The notes below the pieces were generated by a model. It was given only the letters and a program-made list of their open reading frames with translations. It did no database searches and had not been told where the DNA came from. From contig NZ_JXQC01000003.1 of NCBI RefSeq assembly GCF_001305965.1, forward strand, positions 62,001-126,000: a stretch of 64,000 bases of DNA, in the 5' to 3' direction. Made by a program: the position numbers and the translations under genes. The DNA is from Erythrobacter sp. SG61-1L. GTDB taxonomy: Bacteria > Pseudomonadota > Alphaproteobacteria > Sphingomonadales > Sphingomonadaceae. Position 1 is the first letter of the stretch. Each line of letters begins with the position of its first letter. This document shows, piece by piece, positions 42,035 to 50,764 of this stretch.

Positions 42035-43582
42035 ATGCGTCTCGATCGCCGCAGCCTGATCCGGGGCGCCGGCCATCTGGCAATCCTTGGCGGCCTTGCG
42101 CCCATCCGGGCGCTTGCGGCCATGCCGGGGGCCTATCCCTTCACGCTGGGCGTGGCGGCGGGCGATCCCTGGCCGGACGGCTTCGTGATCTGGACCCGGC
42201 TTGCGCCCGATCCCTTGGCCGAACATGGCGGTATGCCGATGGCGCCGGTAGTTGTGCGTTGGGAAGTGGCGGCTGACTATGGCTTCACCCACGTCGTGCG
42301 CAGCGGCGAGGCGCTGGCCCGGCCGGAACTGGGCCATAGCGTGCATGTGGAAGTGGACGGCCTGCTGCCGCGCCGGCCCTATTGGTACCGCTTCATGGCA
42401 GGTGGCAACGACGTCAGCACGCTGGGTATGGCGCGCACGGCCCCTGCGGCGGACGAGATGCCGGAAAGCCTGCGGATCGGGGTCGCCGGGTGCCAGAAAT
42501 GGGAGCATGGCTATTTCGATGCCTGGGGCCATATGGCTGCCGAGCCGGACCTCGATCTGGTCTTCCATTATGGCGATTACATCTATGAAGGGGCGTCAAC
42601 CCCGCTCGGCCCCTATATTCCGCGCCAGCACTTGGGGGATGAGCCTTACAGCCTCGACGATTATCGGCGCCGCTATGCCCAGTACAAGGCCGATCCCCAT
42701 TTGCAGGCGGCACATGCGGCCTGTGCCTTTGCCGTTTCGTTCGACGATCACGAAGTGGACAATAACTGGGCAGGCGATTTCGACCGGGACGGGACGCCGC
42801 CCGAAATCTTCGCCCTGCGGCGGCTGGCCGCGATGCAGGCTTGGTACGAACATATGCCCCTGCGCCGCGCGCAAATGCCCGGTCCGGGCGGAGTGCGGGC
42901 CTTTCGCCGGCTGAATTACGGGCGGCTGCTGAGCATGCATGTGCTCGATACGCGCAGCTTCCGGTCCGATCAGCCCTGCGAGGATGGCAAGGCGCTGCCG
43001 TGCCCGTTCGAGGCGCATAATTCGCCCGATATGCTGGGCGCTGTGCAGGAAGGCTGGCTGGATGCGGGTATGGCCAACAATGCACAATGGAACCTGCTGG
43101 CGCAGCAGATACTGACCATGCCCTATGACCGGAGGCAATCCGCCACGGCGCAGCCCGATTTCGCCTTCGATACCTGGGACGGCTATCGTCCGGCGCGCAG
43201 GCGGCTGGTGGAAAGTATCGCGCGGCAGGGGCTGGGCAGGACGGTAATCGCCTCGGGCGATTTTCATCGCCACTTCGCGGGTGCGGTCCCGCTGGATGAC
43301 GAGCGGCCGGATGGCGAAATGGCGGCTGTGGAATTCCTCGCCACGTCCATCAGTTCCAATGGCGACGGGATGGAAATTCCCGGCGCCGATTTCCAGATGG
43401 CCAACAATCCGCATATCAGCCTGATGACCGACCGGCGTGGGTATCAACTGTTCCGGATCACACCGGAAAGCTGGCAGACCGATATCAGGGTGATGGACCG
43501 GGTGACCACGCCCGGAGGGAGCATTTCCACGCTTGCCAGCTTCACTGCCAGCCGTGGTCGTGTGGCGATTGATCCCGCCTGA
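42035..43582 (+). CDS. PhoD-family alkaline phosphatase, Tat-exported
   Basis: The 515-residue phosphatase begins with the Tat motif LDRRSLIRGAGHLAI. A PhoD N-terminal domain (FTLGVAAGDPWPDGFVIWTR) and a metallophosphoesterase domain follow. Metal-binding motifs are HYGDYIYEGAS, FDDHEVDNNWAGDFDRDG and ASGDFHRHFAG. AGGAA lies about 8 bp before the ATG. It is 73 bp downstream of a FecI/FecR-controlled TBDR and probably cotranscribed through a hairpin. It differs from the PhoD at 21928 in its loop sequences, so the two may cleave different phosphoesters. A GntR gene is convergent downstream (30 bp between stops). Confidence 0.93.
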   Translation: MRLDRRSLIRGAGHLAILGGLAPIRALAAMPGAYPFTLGVAAGDPWPDGFVIWTRLAPDPLAEHGGMPMAPVVVRWEVAADYGFTHVVRSGEALARPELGHSVHVEVDGLLPRRPYWYRFMAGGNDVSTLGMARTAPAADEMPESLRIGVAGCQKWEHGYFDAWGHMAAEPDLDLVFHYGDYIYEGASTPLGPYIPRQHLGDEPYSLDDYRRRYAQYKADPHLQAAHAACAFAVSFDDHEVDNNWAGDFDRDGTPPEIFALRRLAAMQAWYEHMPLRRAQMPGPGGVRAFRRLNYGRLLSMHVLDTRSFRSDQPCEDGKALPCPFEAHNSPDMLGAVQEGWLDAGMANNAQWNLLAQQILTMPYDRRQSATAQPDFAFDTWDGYRPARRRLVESIARQGLGRTVIASGDFHRHFAGAVPLDDERPDGEMAAVEFLATSISSNGDGMEIPGADFQMANNPHISLMTDRRGYQLFRITPESWQTDIRVMDRVTTPGGSISTLASFTASRGRVAIDPA

Positions 43583-43612
43583 CATTTGCCCGGCGAGTGC
43601 TGCCCGACAGGA

Positions 43613-44395
43613 TCAGGTGACGTCCAGATCCACGTGGATGCGGATGGCGTCGTGGCGCCAGTATTCCTGATCGTATTCGACCACGCGCCCGGTCTTGTCG
43701 AAACTGGTGCGCACCACCAGCAGGCCAGGCGTCCCGGCCTTGACACCCAGCCCGTCTGCCGCCGATTTGACCAGCGCGCAGGGCCGCATGGTCACGCGGT
43801 TGCGGGCCACGGACAGGCCGTAATTCTTGCTGAGGATCTGGGTGAGCGAACCGTCCAGCGAATGCTCGAACAGGCCCGGCGCCAGCTTGGGGTCCACCGT
43901 GATCCGTTCCACCAGCACCGGCCGCCCGTCGATCAAGCGGCGGCGTGAGACAACGAACAGGCGCGTGCCGGGCGCCACGCGGAAGATGTCCGCTACGGCG
44001 GGCGGGGCGGGCAGTTCTTCCGTCGACAGGGTCTCGGTCGCCGGGGTGCGCCCCTGTTCGGACACATAGGTCATGAAACCGGCCCAGCGGGTCGGATCGT
44101 AGGTCACCGGCGGCGGGGAAACGTACCAGCCGCTGCGGTCGCGGCGGTAGATCAGCCCTTCGGCCTCCAATTGAAACAGCGCTTCGCGGATTGTGCCGCG
44201 CGCTGCGCCGCTATCGGTTTGCAGACGCCTTTCCGAAGGCAGGCGGGCGCCGGGCGGCAATTTGCCCAGTTCGATCCCTTCCGCGATCTGGTCGCGCAGT
44301 GCCAGATATTGGGGCATCGGCTGGTCGCCGCTTCTTGAGGCCTTTCCCCGGCCTTCGCCCGGCATGCTGGCGGTCTGTTCGGGCGTGGTCGGCAT
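43613..44395 (-). CDS. GntR/HutC-family regulator with UTRA domain, PhnF-like
   Basis: The 260-residue protein has a GntR winged helix (YLALRDQIAEGIELGKLPPG, then ARLPSERRL and GTIREALFQLEAEGLIYRRD) and a C-terminal UTRA ligand domain (RRRLIDGRPVLVERITVDPK, IRIHVDLDVT). HutC-subfamily members sense small metabolites; PhnF controls phosphonate genes and DasR/NagR control aminosugar genes. Operators of this subfamily are TGGTnTAGnCCA-like. Palindromes of that kind occur at 47521, 48415 and 50765, all within the flanking phosphonate cluster. I therefore infer a phosphonate- or aminoethylphosphonate-responsive repressor. The start could be later (44317), nearer the winged helix. It is downstream of the TBDR gene on the same strand (174 bp). 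Confidence 0.88.
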   Translation of the reverse strand: MPTTPEQTASMPGEGRGKASRSGDQPMPQYLALRDQIAEGIELGKLPPGARLPSERRLQTDSGAARGTIREALFQLEAEGLIYRRDRSGWYVSPPPVTYDPTRWAGFMTYVSEQGRTPATETLSTEELPAPPAVADIFRVAPGTRLFVVSRRRLIDGRPVLVERITVDPKLAPGLFEHSLDGSLTQILSKNYGLSVARNRVTMRPCALVKSAADGLGVKAGTPGLLVVRTSFDKTGRVVEYDQEYWRHDAIRIHVDLDVT

Positions 44396-44569
44396 GATCG
44401 GGCAGGTTCTCGCGGGAAATGTGCAGTTCGGGGTTCTGCCCCGCCAGCACTATAGAAGCGAGCGGGGACGCAAAGACAAGAGGGCGGATGTAAGCGCGAG
44501 GGGGACCTTCCCCGGCTTCCATCCGCCCATGTCGCAGAGCGCAACGCTCCGCTATCGCGGTTCAGGCGA

Positions 44570-47374
44570 TCAGTAGTTGTAGCTCAGGCGCGCAAGGAAG
44601 GTTCGGCCCGGCTCCAGATAGTCCTTCTGATAGGAAGGATTGTCGCCCTTGGTGGTGTAGTATTTCCAGTCGTTCAGCAAATTGCCGACGTCGAAATCGA
44701 GCGCGAGGTTCCGGGAGAAGTTGTAGCGCGTGTGCAGATCGACGCTGCGATTGTGCTGCACCCATTTGTCCACGGCATTGTCGCGCAGATCTTCAACGAA
44801 TTTGCCGCGATAATTGTAGGACAGCTTGGCTTCGAACCCGTACTTCTGGAAGGTCAGAGCCAGATTGTAGAGCACGTGCGGCGTGTTCACCAGGCGCATC
44901 TTCTCGCCTGCGCGATAGTCCAGCCCGCTTTCGGCCGCGCTGTGCTGCAGCGTCAGGTTGCCTTCGAAGCCGAAGCCGTCGAACGGCGCCGGAAGGCCTT
45001 CGAAGCCCTTGATGAGGTTCATTTCCACGCCATAGACAGTTGCCGTCTCACCATTCTTCGGCTGAGTGATCTCGATCGTGCCGATAGTGGTGTTGGCGTC
45101 CACCTGATTGCCGTTGGTGAAGATGAAGTTCTCGATGTGCTTGTAATAGCCCGAGACCGAGACGACGCTCGACCGGTCGGGATAGACTTCCAGCGACAGG
45201 TCGGCGTTATAGGCCTTGGCGGGCTTCAGATCGGGATTGCCCTGGCTGATGGCGATGATTTCCTTGGTCGTCTCGTCGCGCGTGATCGACTGGCCGGCCG
45301 AGACATTGCCATATTCCGGCGGCGAATAGCCGGTCCACAGTGCGCCGCGAATGGCCACCTTGTCGTTCGGGCGATAAGTCGCGGTCAGGCTGGGCAGGAA
45401 GATGGTGTATTTGCTATCCGAGCTGCCGAAGCCGCTATCGTCGCCATCGTCCACCCAGAAGATGTTATGGATGTCGCGATGTTCCAAGCGGGCGCCGGCG
45501 ATCAGGCGGAGTTGGTCCCACTTGAAGGCGGCAAGCGCATAGGCGGCATAGACGCTTTCGGTCCCACGCTTGTCGTCTCGCAGCAGGTCTTCCTCGCTCA
45601 CGCTGTCGGGATTGGCGGCCTCGGCAGCGCGGATCGCGGCGATCACGGCGTCGCGGCTGAACACGTCGCCGTAATAATACTGGCCGCCCAGCATGCTGGT
45701 GACTTCCTTGTCCACCAGCCCTGAATCCGCGAGGCTCAGCCCGTCGAGCGGAGTGCCGGCAAAGTCGCCATCCCAGATCGGCGTGTTGTCATACTCGCGC
45801 TTGGAACGCAGCCACTTGGCACCGGCCTGAACGTAATCCAGCGCGCTGCCAACATCGTAGCGGGCATCCAGCTTGGCGGCGAAGCGGCTGTCCGTCTGCT
45901 TCGAGCGCGAGTGGCTGGCCCCATCGAACGGCAGCAGGGAACTGTCGGTTTCGACCGGAACAGCATAGGCCGGCAGGCTGGCATGCGGGAAGCGCGGATC
46001 GTTCGATACCCAGTCGATCCCGGTGGCATTGAGCGGATAGGTGCACTTGTCGCAATTGTACCCGATCGAATAGCTGTCCGGGTTCTCCCGCGCGCCGCCG
46101 GAATAGCTGGCGCTGTAATTCAGGGTCAGTGCGCCCAGCTTGCTCTTGCCGCCGAATTCCACCGTGCCGAGCGTCTGTGTGACGTCGATGGTGGAGAAGC
46201 TGCGGGCGAACTGGAAGGCTTCCGGATCCCACACGCCCGAACGGCCATTGAGCGACCAGTATTTGCTGGAAGACCGGTCGGCGTCGGTGATCTTGCCATC
46301 GTGGTCGGTGTCGACGATCTGAGCCGTGGTGTAGCCGTAGATGTTGCCCAGATCGTCATCGTGGCCGATGACCATGTCTTCGGGCTGGAGCAGGCTGGTG
46401 TCTTCCAGATTGACCTGCGTCAGGCGCGGAGTGGGGCGGTTGCGGTAGTCGGTATAGTCGTTCGTGCCGACCAGTTCCTGGCGCGCATATTGGCCGCGCA
46501 GATAGAGTTCGGTCGTATCGCCGTGATAGTCGAAGGACAGATTGCCGCCATAGCGGGTTTGCTTCACGCGGCGATAATCGAGGTCGATACCCGGAAGGTG
46601 CATGTTCTGTTCCGAGATTGTCTCGGTCGAGTTCTTGCGCCAGATATGCGGTTCCCACTCGCCGTCATTCTCGGTTTCCTGGCCATTGCCATGCGAAACG
46701 CCGTAATTGGCCGAAAAGAACATGCCGAAGCGATCGTCGGCGAAGCGGTGGGCGAAGTCGAGCTGGCCCTGATAGATTGCGGCATCTTCGCCCGCGCTGT
46801 CGGCACGGCCGTTAAGGCCGGCATTGGCATAGACGCGCACGGTGGTCGGCTTCATGAAGTCGAAGGCGGTTGGGGTGCGGAAATCGATCACGCCGGCAAT
46901 GGCATCGCCTTCCTGGTCGGGCGTCAGCGTCTTGGTCACGCGGATCGCGGCAAGGCCGTTGGGCGGCAGCACGCTGAGCGAAACGTCGCGGCTGCTCGGA
47001 TCGGTCTGCGCAACGCGCACGCCGTTTACGGTGACGGCATTGTAAGTGCCGGAAAAGCCACGGATGGTGACGTATTCGCCTTCGCCCGTGTCCTGATTGA
47101 CCACCACGTTCACGCCCGGAAGGCGAGCGAGGGCGTCGGCCACATTTGCATCGGGCAGCTTGCCCAAGCTGTCCGCGGTTACTTCGTCGATCACTGTTTC
47201 GGCATCGCGCTTGGCCGCGATTGCGCTTTCGACGCTGAGCTTCTGGCCGGTCACCACGATGGCGCTGCCTTCACTGTCTTCTGCGTGAGCGGTGCCAGCG
47301 GCGAGCAGAGCGACGAGGCCGGCGGAATAGAAAAGCGACCGTTTCAGAGCACGGCAAGACACAGGATGTTCCAT
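44570..47374 (-). CDS. TonB-dependent receptor of the phosphonate cluster (TIGR01782-like)
   Basis: The 934-residue receptor starts at the ATG at 47374, with GAGGG 5-6 bp upstream; longer in-frame starts to 47497 lack this. A signal peptide ends GTAHA. The plug carries DSLGKLPDANVADALARLPG and EGDAIAGVIDFRTP, the hallmarks of the Xanthomonas/Caulobacter receptor group (TIGR01782) often used for large carbon substrates. The barrel ends in FLARLSYNY. Residues 355-366 read DTDHDGKITDAD, a complete EF-hand calcium loop in what should be an extracellular region. A PhnF-type palindrome lies 147 bp upstream of the start. Together with the phosphonate genes this suggests import of a phosphonate-containing glycan or lipid headgroup; that is inference. 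Confidence 0.9.
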   Translation of the reverse strand: MEHPVSCRALKRSLFYSAGLVALLAAGTAHAEDSEGSAIVVTGQKLSVESAIAAKRDAETVIDEVTADSLGKLPDANVADALARLPGVNVVVNQDTGEGEYVTIRGFSGTYNAVTVNGVRVAQTDPSSRDVSLSVLPPNGLAAIRVTKTLTPDQEGDAIAGVIDFRTPTAFDFMKPTTVRVYANAGLNGRADSAGEDAAIYQGQLDFAHRFADDRFGMFFSANYGVSHGNGQETENDGEWEPHIWRKNSTETISEQNMHLPGIDLDYRRVKQTRYGGNLSFDYHGDTTELYLRGQYARQELVGTNDYTDYRNRPTPRLTQVNLEDTSLLQPEDMVIGHDDDLGNIYGYTTAQIVDTDHDGKITDADRSSSKYWSLNGRSGVWDPEAFQFARSFSTIDVTQTLGTVEFGGKSKLGALTLNYSASYSGGARENPDSYSIGYNCDKCTYPLNATGIDWVSNDPRFPHASLPAYAVPVETDSSLLPFDGASHSRSKQTDSRFAAKLDARYDVGSALDYVQAGAKWLRSKREYDNTPIWDGDFAGTPLDGLSLADSGLVDKEVTSMLGGQYYYGDVFSRDAVIAAIRAAEAANPDSVSEEDLLRDDKRGTESVYAAYALAAFKWDQLRLIAGARLEHRDIHNIFWVDDGDDSGFGSSDSKYTIFLPSLTATYRPNDKVAIRGALWTGYSPPEYGNVSAGQSITRDETTKEIIAISQGNPDLKPAKAYNADLSLEVYPDRSSVVSVSGYYKHIENFIFTNGNQVDANTTIGTIEITQPKNGETATVYGVEMNLIKGFEGLPAPFDGFGFEGNLTLQHSAAESGLDYRAGEKMRLVNTPHVLYNLALTFQKYGFEAKLSYNYRGKFVEDLRDNAVDKWVQHNRSVDLHTRYNFSRNLALDFDVGNLLNDWKYYTTKGDNPSYQKDYLEPGRTFLARLSYNY

Positions 47375-47520
47375 GATAGCCCTCATGATTCCCAGAGAAA
47401 ATGATAGAAATTCAGACGTTTGAGATGAGGCTGGGGCGCGCGGCATCGCATGCGGAAACGCGTTCCACATTCGATCTCCCCCCGATTTCCCTGCCACGGC
47501 GAGTCGTTACTGCCGGTAAA

Positions 47521-47534
47521 CTGGTATAGGCCAG
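47521..47534. promoter_or_regulatory. PhnF/HutC-type operator, site A
   Basis: CTGGTATAGGCCAG, flanked by AAA and ATT, is a palindrome with arms CTGG/CCAG and central TA. It lies 147 bp upstream of the TBDR start, in a 417-bp region (47375-47791) with no other gene. Sites B and C match it in spacing and arms. Confidence 0.7.
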
Positions 47535-47769
47535 ATTCGAATTACACGAACATGACAGTTGGCTGCGTCGCAACGAAAATTTCGGCGAAAAATTACCTAT
47601 CTATCTGTAAATAAGAAGATATTTTATGCTGCGCCGCCGCAAAATGGCCTGCTTCACATGAAGGGCACCTAAACGCACCGCTCATGCAAATTCGCCCGCA
47701 CCGCGCGGGAAGGCGCGGGCGGGCGATGCAATATTCCGGCAGCGGCTCTGTGCAACGGATGTTGGCGCA

Positions 47770-47797
47770 GCCTGATCGCATGCCTTTGCGATCAGGC
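47770..47797 (-). terminator. hairpin at the 3' end of the HD oxygenase gene
   Basis: GCCTGATCGCA (47770-47780) pairs perfectly with TGCGATCAGGC (47787-47797) over 6 bases and includes the stop codon of the minus-strand HD gene. No T-tract follows in the direction of transcription, so it may protect the mRNA end or terminate weakly. Confidence 0.45.
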
Positions 47798-48343
47798 AGT
47801 AAGTTGTTCCTCGCGGAGCAGCGACTGCAGAAGATCGCGATAGGTCTCCAGGCTTGGAACCTCCCAGTCCGGGCGCTTTCCGGCATCGTCGAAATGGCGC
47901 AATTGAACGGACTGCTCGAAGAAAGGTTCGGCGCGGAAGGCTTCGACTTCTTCCTCGTTCATCCGGCCGCCCTGGAGGCGCAGGCTCAGCAGCGAAGCGC
48001 CGCTCAACCCGGCCTCATAGGTCGGTTCCACGGTGCAGAGATAGCGCTTGGCATCGACATGCAGGCGCACGGGTTCCGTCACTTCCGGGCCAAAGCTGCG
48101 CGCCAGATAGGCTGCGCCAGTGATCTCGTGCCGGGCATCGAGGTTCAATTTTTCGGCTGCATTGCCGGCATCGTCGATGAACTGCCCGATGTCGTGAAGC
48201 AGGGAAGCTGCAATCAGGCTGGGTTCGCAGCCGTGATCCTGCGCCAGCTTGGCGCATTGCAGCGCGTGCTGAAGCTGGTTTGCATTTTCGCCGTAATGCT
48301 CGCTGCCGAACGTGTCGAACAGGGAGAAGATGGAATCGATCAT
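47792..48343 (-). CDS. PhnZ/TmpB-like HD-domain mixed-valent diiron oxygenase
   Basis: The 183-residue HD protein resembles PhnZ and the HD proteins of phosphonate operons. PhnZ cleaves the C-P bond of (R)-2-amino-1-hydroxyethylphosphonate oxidatively, and TmpB does so for the trimethylated analogue. The six metal ligands are present with PhnZ-like spacing: His26 (QLQHALQCA), His50-Asp51 (LLHDIG), His72 (DARHEITGAAYL), His95 (LHVDAKRYL) and Asp152 (RHFDDAGK). The lid Glu is conserved (Glu19), but the position of the PhnZ lid Tyr appears to be His16, with Tyr17 beside it. I use the ATG at 48343; a TTG at 48376 would add 11 residues. No hydroxylase partner gene (PhnY/TmpA) is adjacent. The divergent promoter holds operator site B. 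Confidence 0.85.
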   Translation of the reverse strand: MIDSIFSLFDTFGSEHYGENANQLQHALQCAKLAQDHGCEPSLIAASLLHDIGQFIDDAGNAAEKLNLDARHEITGAAYLARSFGPEVTEPVRLHVDAKRYLCTVEPTYEAGLSGASLLSLRLQGGRMNEEEVEAFRAEPFFEQSVQLRHFDDAGKRPDWEVPSLETYRDLLQSLLREEQLTA

Positions 48344-48414
48344 CGGTTTGTCACTGTCCCGTGCCTTTGCTGACAAGCGAGGCGCGAGTGCCCGGATTGT
48401 CGCAGGATTGTAGT

Positions 48415-48432
48415 TTTTGGACTATACCAAAA
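48415..48432. promoter_or_regulatory. PhnF/HutC-type operator, site B (bidirectional)
   Basis: TTTTGG-ACTATA-CCAAAA is an 18-bp palindrome with perfect 6-bp arms, located between the divergent HD oxygenase and phospholipase genes. It is 40 bp upstream of the phospholipase start. Its core TTGG-N6-CCAA matches sites A and C, so one protein could regulate both directions. Confidence 0.72.
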
Positions 48433-48472
48433 TGGCGTTGCCCATCTAGCTTAAGGTCAGGAGCAAGGAAAG

Positions 48473-50611
48473 ATGATTCGCAGTTCGCGCCGGCGATTTC
48501 TCGGAATGACGGGTGGCGCAGCGATCGCCTCGCTTTATCCGAACCTGATTGATCGGGCGCTGGCTATCCCGGCCAGTCGCCGCACCGGGACGCTGCAGGA
48601 CATCGACCACATCGTGGTCCACATGCAGGAAAATCGTTCGTTCGATCACTATTTCGGCATGCTCAACGGCGTGCGCGGGCTGGGCGATCCTCGGCCCCTG
48701 CGCCTGCCGGGCGGAAAGTCTGTCTGGGCGCAGCCGTCCGGCCAGCACGCTGACGGCTACGTTCTGCCCTATCACGGGGATTCGAAGACCACGCGTTCGT
48801 TCAAGGTGGATGGGGCGGACCAGTCCCATCAGGAGAACATGGTGATCTTCAACCGCGGCCGGTACGATCGCTGGGGCCATACGGATGAGCTGCATAATCG
48901 CATGCTCCACTACACGGCTGGCGATCTGCCCTTCTATTACGCTCTGGCCGGCGCTTTCACGGTTTGCGATGCCTATCACTGCTCCACCATGACGCAGACC
49001 TACCCCAACCGTTTGCACCTGTTCAGCGGGTGCAATGGCGGCGGCACGGTGGGGCGCGATCCGCAGATGCACAATTACGGCGAGGACGAGACGCCCAGTG
49101 CCGATATGCGGCAGGACCAGCCGCTGGACCCCGATGCCTACACCTGGTCGACCTATGCCGAGCGGCTGCAGAAGGCGGGCGTGAGCTGGAAAGTCTACCA
49201 GGAATACGACAATTTCGGCGACAATCTGCTCTCCGTCTTCCCGGCTTTCCGGCCCTGCGATCCGGAATCCGAACTCTATCGCCGGGGGCGTTCCTGGGTC
49301 AGCGAACACAAGGCGGAACCCGACCGGACCCGTTCGGACGGGGGTCAGCTTGTCGCGGCTTTCCGTGCCGATGTGGAATCCGGCAATCTGCCGCAGATAA
49401 GCTGGATCGTTACGGCGGCGGATCTTTCCGAACATCCCAAGGCGGAGCCTGCCAAGGGCGAACATGTGACCGCCGGGCTGATTGCCGCGCTGGTCGATAA
49501 TCCGGAAGTCTTTGCCCGCACGGCCTTCATCCTCAATTTCGACGAGGCCGGTGGATTCTACGATCACATGCCGCCCCCGGTGCCGCCTGTGGGCGACTAT
49601 CGCGGGCACAGCACCGTGCCGCTGGACGGTGAGACGAAGGTGTGGGGGCCGGAAGCGGAAAAGGTGCAGGGGCCCCATCCCATCGGGCTGGGCATCCGCA
49701 CGCCAACCGTGATTGTCTCTCCATGGAGCCGGGGCGGGTTCGTCTGCTCGCAATTGTTCGACCACACATCCGTATTGCGGCTGATGGAAGAGCGTTTCGG
49801 CGTAGAAGAACCCAATATCAGCCATTGGCGCCGCTCGGTCTGCGGCGATCTCTCCTCGGCCTTCGATTTCGCCAGGCCGGATGAGAGCCTGAAGCGCATT
49901 GCCTTGCCCGGCACGGATGATTTCAAGCAGCGCGTGGCGCAGTCTGCCGCCGGAACCGCCAATGCCATTCCGCAAGTGCAGCAGCCTGCGACGCAGATGG
50001 AGGGACGTCGGCCCCATCGCCCGCTGCCTTATCGCTTCGCGGTTCAAGGCCGGGTGAGCAGGGAAAAGGGCCTGCGGATCGAGTTCGTGAATGACGGGCC
50101 GGTCGGCGCAACCTTCACGGTCCATGACAATCTTGAGCGGATGGAGCCGAGCCATTTCACGATCGGCGCGGGCGATCGCCATGTGGCCGAAGACTGGCAG
50201 GAAGGCAGCGCGCCTGCGGCTTATGACCTCACTTTGCGCGGGCCTAACGGCTATTGGCGGCGCTATGCCGGATCGCCCGCCACTGCGGCGCCGGAAGCTG
50301 TGCTGGAAGAGGACGGCGAGGCTGGAGCGATCCGGCTTGTTCTTGCCAACAGGGGCGAAGAACCGCTGACTTTCCTGCTTGAAATGGACCCCGCCTATGC
50401 CGGTTCGGGCGCGGCGCGGCGCGAGGTTTCGGTCGCGCCGGGCAAGACGGTGACCCGTGCCTGGCTGCTCGACGCGACGCAGGGCTGGTACGACATCGCG
50501 GTGACCGCGAAGGGTGCCGAAGGCTTCCTGCGGCGTTTCGCGGGCAAGGTGGAAACCGGGCATGCAGGGTTGACGGACCCCGGAATCGGGACGCTGCGCG
50601 TCACTGTCTGA
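48473..50611 (+). CDS. Tat-exported phospholipase C (phosphocholine-type, PlcN/PlcH family)
   Basis: The 712-residue enzyme starts with a Tat signal (RSSRRRFLGMTGGAAI). The phosphoesterase domain shows HMQENRSFDHYFGMLNGVRG (residues 50-69), DAYHCSTMTQTYPNRLHLFS, LNFDEAGGFYDHMPPP and TPTVIVSPWSRGGFV. The C-terminal third carries two beta-sandwich repeats of the DUF756 type (LPYRFAVQGRVSREKGLRIE, AIRLVLANRGEEPLTFLLEM). Family members cleave phosphatidylcholine or sphingomyelin to release the phosphorylated headgroup; the length is typical. Operator site B lies 40 bp upstream, linking it to the phosphonate regulon. I infer a role in freeing phosphocholine or phosphonate headgroups from lipids. 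AGGAG is 9 bp upstream of the ATG. Confidence 0.9.
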   Translation: MIRSSRRRFLGMTGGAAIASLYPNLIDRALAIPASRRTGTLQDIDHIVVHMQENRSFDHYFGMLNGVRGLGDPRPLRLPGGKSVWAQPSGQHADGYVLPYHGDSKTTRSFKVDGADQSHQENMVIFNRGRYDRWGHTDELHNRMLHYTAGDLPFYYALAGAFTVCDAYHCSTMTQTYPNRLHLFSGCNGGGTVGRDPQMHNYGEDETPSADMRQDQPLDPDAYTWSTYAERLQKAGVSWKVYQEYDNFGDNLLSVFPAFRPCDPESELYRRGRSWVSEHKAEPDRTRSDGGQLVAAFRADVESGNLPQISWIVTAADLSEHPKAEPAKGEHVTAGLIAALVDNPEVFARTAFILNFDEAGGFYDHMPPPVPPVGDYRGHSTVPLDGETKVWGPEAEKVQGPHPIGLGIRTPTVIVSPWSRGGFVCSQLFDHTSVLRLMEERFGVEEPNISHWRRSVCGDLSSAFDFARPDESLKRIALPGTDDFKQRVAQSAAGTANAIPQVQQPATQMEGRRPHRPLPYRFAVQGRVSREKGLRIEFVNDGPVGATFTVHDNLERMEPSHFTIGAGDRHVAEDWQEGSAPAAYDLTLRGPNGYWRRYAGSPATAAPEAVLEEDGEAGAIRLVLANRGEEPLTFLLEMDPAYAGSGAARREVSVAPGKTVTRAWLLDATQGWYDIAVTAKGAEGFLRRFAGKVETGHAGLTDPGIGTLRVTV

Positions 50612-50764
50612 GCATCTTCGCAAGCATGTGCTCAAGGGAACACAAGGCGTACTCAAAGGCACAGACGGTGGCGATACCGGCCTGCTGGCGGCACCGGCAA
50701 GGCAGATTTGCCGGGTGCGTCCAGGTTCGCCCGACTTCGCCGCCGTCACGAAAATGAAGTCAAA

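Noticed and set aside
47593-47886. 97-codon minus-strand frame beside the HD gene
   Set aside because: Overlaps the HD oxygenase 3' end in another frame, unusual composition, no start signal.
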